From the NCBI GenBank assembly GCA_018398765.1, contig JAHBMJ010005113.1, positions 1-47,256 on the forward strand: 47,256 nucleotides of DNA, in the 5' to 3' direction. The notes under the pieces were generated by a model, which had not been told where the DNA came from, did not search any database, and saw only the letters and a list, made by a program, of their open reading frames with translations. A program made the position numbers and the translations under genes. Positions 43,417 to 47,256 of the stretch are shown here, piece by piece (the stretch's first letter is position 1; each line of letters starts with the position of its first letter). This DNA is from Chromera velia (taxonomy: Eukaryota > Sar > Chromeraceae).

Positions 43417-46247
43417 TGTATGTCCGTTTCTGCACGAAAGAGAACAGGGAGTCACAGGGGCGAGGAGAGCAGAGAGGAAAAAGGGAGGGTCGCATGAAGA
43501 ACGCGAAAAGTGAAGAAGGGTCTCTGCCAGAACGTGCACGCGAGGGTCTCGATCTCTCTTTCGTCCTCTTTCTCTTTCTCTTGCTCTTGCTGTGTCCCCC
43601 TCTTTCTCTGTTTCTTTCTTTCTCTCTGTCCTTCTCTGTGTACATATGTGTTCAGAGGGTCAAACTGGAGAACGAACAAGCGACAAGCGAGGCACTGCGG
43701 ACTCAGCAGAAGAGACTTGTCAGTTGCTGTGACTGCATGCCTCACATGAATCGCCATACTAAGCTGAAGCATTCGGAAGATGGTTTCTTGCGCGTACTTT
43801 TTAGTAGGCATACACGCAACTCTTCAAAGCCTCGTTTCTCTTCTCTATTGGTCATCCAGCCGCACAATTTCCTCTGCAAAAGTCATGTGCTTCATCATCA
43901 TGAAATGAGACACTCATATGCACGCAAGGGGTTTATCTTCCGATATCCTCCAGACGATCGAGAAGCAAGGAAGAAAAAAAAGCAAGTGTGTCCACGGATT
44001 CCCTCCTCACCTACTCTGTCTATCTATCTATCTTTTCTCGAGGTCAAATCTTCACTCATCAACCTGTTTGTTTGTGTCAGTTGCATCCCTGGAGGGGAGC
44101 TTTCCAGAAAGAGGGGGCGAGAACGTCTGCATGGATGCATGAACATGACTGTAGGAGGTCCATACGAACCTCTGTGTTTGAATCTCTTTCGATGTGTCGG
44201 TCTGCCTGCCTGTCAGGTGGGAGAGCTGACGTTGCGGAAGACCGAAACGGCACGCTTGTGCAGAGATCTGGCAGTCGCAAGAAAAGAAACGAGCGCGCTC
44301 CGTGCCCTGGTGGGTTGACTGCTAGTTATTCCTCTCTCACAGCCAGCAAACTTTCCTGTCTTTCTCTTGACTGTTTTGTAGCACCTGACTGCAGGTCCTT
44401 CGACTCCCTTGATTCTCTTCATGCTCTTCTTCGTCTTCCTTCCTCCACTGTCTGAACTAGCTTCCACAGCCCACTATGCAGGCCCTGAAGGTCTCCTCAT
44501 GATCAAGCCAAGAGGATCTGCGTGACGAAATGCTCTCCCCGCCCAATGAGATCCTCCTGTAAAGTCGAACAAACCACACCATAGATCCATCGCACAGGTT
44601 CTTTCTGTCGGCATGCGCAGACAGAGGAGAGATCAGACAGACAGACAGACAGACAGGCCAAAGTGTTCCCCCCATCCACATACCTGCCTGCAGACAGATA
44701 CCCTCGCAGGGTCCTCCTCTTCCTTCTTGAATCCCCGAGGGATCCCCTGGAGGGGCACAGAAGAAATCAGGCAGAGGCAGCAGAGGGCGTGGAGGGGAGA
44801 GAGCGGCATGGGAAGAGCGCAGAGGCCAATCGTGGGGGTCGTGCGGGGGAGACCGTCAGTCTGCTTTCTCTTCTCTTCCCTTCTCTGCTGTCGGGACGCC
44901 CTCCCTCTCTGCCATCGCTTCTCCCTGCGTTTTCTGACCCACCTCTTTATGCGGAGGCCTGCCTGCCAGTCAAGTGCAGTTTTCGTTTTGTTGTCTTCTT
45001 CTTGCCTGCCTGCAGATTTCTCCCCCCCCGTGTTCCCCCTTGTGCCCGTCCGTGTACATTTCTTTTCTGTCCGAATCAATGAATGCAGGATGGATCGATC
45101 GAGAGAGGAAGGCGTGAACACACATGCAGGCCCTTCTTCCCCCCTTCCCGTATGCTTGCTTGCCCTCAGGTTTCGGTCCCTGTCGCCCACTCTGGAGAGG
45201 TCTCCACTTCCAACGGGTCCCTTCAGAGAGGGGGCCCGCAGTCCTCCCGGCAGGGGGCCCTTCCAGGGGGGGGGGACGGGAGGAGACGGCATCCCCCCGG
45301 GGGCTGTGGCTCTTCATCTGGAGAATGAAGAGCTTCTTCCTGTCGGGGAGATGACACGGGCAGACCCCCCTCAGCAGGCTGCTGCCCTCCGTCTTTCTGT
45401 GCATGACCTTCTCGCTGCCCTCCGCTTGAAGGAGATCGAGCTGAACGCTGCCAAGCTGAAGACTGCGGCTCTGCAGGCGACTCTCGCACAATGGAGAGGC
45501 CTCGTGACACGGGGGCAAACGGGGGGTGCGGGACCTCAGATGTTGCTGGCAACACAAGCACCCCCATCTCACGATGCACTCTCCCCTCGCCCTCCGCTGT
45601 CCCCCGCAGGAGCGCTCCCCCCTGCCCCTGCTCGGTCCGCCTCGGTCTCTCCGCATCGCTTCGAGAAAGAGAGAGGCGAAAAAAGGGCCGTCTCTCCCAT
45701 TCGGTCCCTTCTCAGCAACCCTTCTCGGGGGTTCCTCAACAGACAATCCCCACACAGCCAACAGCAGAGAGGAAGAGAAATGGAGAGGGAGAGCGTGTCC
45801 CCCTCTGCAGTGGAGGCGTCTCCGGACTGTCTCTCCGTCACCCCCTCTCCCCTGCACGCTGACGGCCGTCTCTCCAACGGCATTGCCTTCTCTCCGCCCC
45901 CCTTCAGTAGACCCGGGGGGTTCGCCAATCCCCCCCCGTCTGCAGAGCGGACCCGGCAAACAGGCTCCACGACGAGGTCTCCTCCCGGACGTTACGGAAG
46001 GAGTGCGATTGGGTCGCCTTCTATTGGGGCCCTTTCGCAGGCCCCAATGGGTGAGTGCCTCGACACAAATGCCCTCGACCAGTCTGGACTGAGTGTGGGG
46101 TCTCTGTTCCCCGAAGGAGAAGATTCTAGGGGGGTGAGGGGGAAAACTGCAGAGGAACTTTTCATAGGGAAAAGTGCAAAAGTCGGCGAGGCAGCTCGGA
46201 AGAAGAGACTGCTTGAGTCACTCAAGGTACGTGTGGGCCTCCCCTGA
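37828..46247 (+). CDS. Large serine-rich coiled-coil protein of unknown function
   Basis: Twelve phase-consistent exons: 37828-37842, 38428-38491, 38916-39161, 39388-41762, 42085-42135, 42402-42559, 42746-42860, 43127-43159, 43656-43718, 44217-44309, 44694-44854 and 45170-46226. Together they encode about 1477 residues. Frame 46227 onward gives six more codons and TGA 46245, but GTACGT at 46227 is a good donor, so a further exon may exist. The 2.4-kb exon 4 encodes a low-complexity Ser/Gly/Pro/Ala region. Exons 6-10 encode a continuous heptad-like coiled coil (QEQIAHLSVERGERERIARA, EEEKRSILEETERLQTENK, VKLENEQATSEALRTQQKRL). A second coiled coil lies near 45395-45500 (HDLLAALRLKEIELNAAKLK). 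It is probably a structural or scaffold protein. I recognise no family. The exon 11 assignment rests on phase alone. Confidence 0.72.
38770..38804 (+). repeat. (CT)n run in an intron
   Basis: Pure TCTCTC tract in the intron between 38492 and 38915. It is a pyrimidine-rich, ordinary microsatellite. Confidence 0.9.
42331..42363 (+). repeat. (TG)n run in an intron
   Basis: Pure TGTG tract in the intron before exon 6 of the coiled-coil gene. Confidence 0.9.
43350..43412 (+). repeat. (CT)n-(GT)n compound microsatellite in an intron
   Basis: A TC run passing directly into a TG run within the intron between exons 8 and 9 of the coiled-coil gene. It gives no coding signal. Confidence 0.9.
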
Positions 46248-47256
46248 TTTCCTTCTAGTAAGCTTCTAAAAGCATCACTTGATTGAAAAGCCTCCTCATT
46301 CTGGCAATGCCGCACAGAGCGCTCAAATGATTGTCTGATGTTAGTTTTATAGAATTTTAGTTTTAAAAAGTTGAGCTGGGAAGCACATTTGTTATTAACT
46401 TCCTAGTTAACTTCAATATTAGTTTTAAATTTTATGAACTTATAACCCAGAAAGCTCTACCGTTTTACTCAACAATTAGTTACCATTATTAGTATGTATA
46501 TCTAGATTATTGAAATCTAGGGGTAATTTAAAAAAAAAAAAAAATGGTCATTTTCACTTTTTTGTTTTTTATTTTTTTTCTGATTGATTGATTGATTGAT
46601 TGATATGTTCCGCCCTAGGGCCTTCCCGCTATGTCTATCTGTCGCCAGAGCTAGCAGGGCGGGGCGTTCCCCAGCCTAAGCTGAGGTATCAGACCCCGCC
46701 CTTGGGGCCCGCCAGAGTCTGTTGCCCTGGCCGCTGCTGCATGATTGTTCGGATGTCAAACTAAAAAATATGTTGTTTAAGTGTTGTTGATGTATTGCAC
46801 GAATCAACAAGTGTTGTTTAAGTGTTGTTATACTATTGTTTGAATTTGTTTCTTTGTTATAATGATAAATGAATGTTATATTGCTAGTTGTTACACTGTT
46901 ATACAACTGTTGTTTTTGTGTTACAAGGTGTTGCATATGCTTGTCATGTCTTGATGGAGGTCATCATCGAAAAGCAAAAAAAAAAAAAAAAATGCCCTAG
47001 AGACTGTTTTTTTTTTAAATTACCTCTAGATTGAACTTCATTGAAATGAATTTTTGAAGCTATTATATGAAGTTTAACTTATTAACCTATCATGACTAGG
47101 ATGTAATCCGGATGTTATTTCGGACCTCTGAAATAAATTAAAGGCTAGACAAATTAAACAATAAAAGTTATGGTATTGAATATCATTACAATTCAATCAA
47201 GAGAGAAACGTCTAGCAAAACTTATACACAAGTGTATCTAGAAGTGTATTATATAT
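46248..47256. other. AT-rich terminal region with repeats
   Basis: No gene recognised. It holds a poly-A run (46530-46544), (GATT)n at 46581-46604, a GC-rich patch with opposed AGGGCGGGGC/GACCCCGCCC (46655-46702), and an inverted CAACA-family array (TGTTG every ~11 bases) from 46770 to about 46930. If the coiled-coil gene has a thirteenth exon it would lie here or beyond the window; I could not find it. Confidence 0.5.

Overview
This is a eukaryotic nuclear window: genes are split by spliceosomal introns, proteins have eukaryotic architectures, and there is much repeat DNA. My best guess is a chromerid-like alveolate alga (Chromera/Vitrella type). The guess rests on mixed GC content, intron-rich genes, an R2-type ribonucleotide reductase paralogue of the kind known from apicomplexans, and a chromodomain Ty3/Gypsy element. 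It is an inference, not a demonstration.

Layout. 1-5057: decayed, mostly AT-rich DNA with a LINE reverse-transcriptase remnant, a 33-bp tandem array and diverged dispersed repeats. 5058-8111 (+): a five-exon ribonucleotide reductase small-subunit-like gene that lacks key redox residues. 8112-10751: repeat DNA holding a complete 530-bp MITE-like element. 10752-11215 (-): a leucine-rich-repeat exon. 11216-17374: repeats, a second LINE remnant and a ~600-bp TTCA microsatellite. 17375-19942 (-): N-acetylneuraminate lyase, five exons found, first exon not found. 21208-21832 (-): an unrecognised ORF pair. 21977-27734 (+): a complete LTR retrotransposon (chromovirus) with 320-bp LTRs, target duplication, primer site and polypurine tract, but with four in-frame stops. 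28672-30210 (+): an intronless ankyrin/SEC-C/MYND protein. 30211-33322: repeat DNA with an assembly gap. 33323-37193 (-): a six-exon RsfS/Iojap (MALSU1-like) ribosome factor with a long acidic N-terminal extension. 37828-46226 or 46247 (+): a twelve-exon serine-rich coiled-coil protein, divergently transcribed from the Iojap gene. 46248-47256: AT-rich repeats.

The host genes do not form a pathway: nucleotide metabolism, sialic-acid catabolism, organelle ribosome assembly and two proteins of unknown role are simply neighbours. Exon joins in the four multi-exon genes were fixed by reading phase together with family homology or, for the coiled-coil gene, by phase and heptad continuity. They show an unusual shared property: 13 of the 24 introns I could place have C at position +3 of the donor (GTC...), often GTCAGT.

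The most notable observations are the redox-dead R2 paralogue (radical Tyr to Trp, one metal-ligand Glu to Lys, C-terminal relay Tyr to Phe, R1-binding tail kept), the GTC donor sites, two dispersed short-period tandem repeat families (33-bp and CAACA/11-bp), and the retroelement's decay by changes that all fit transitions.
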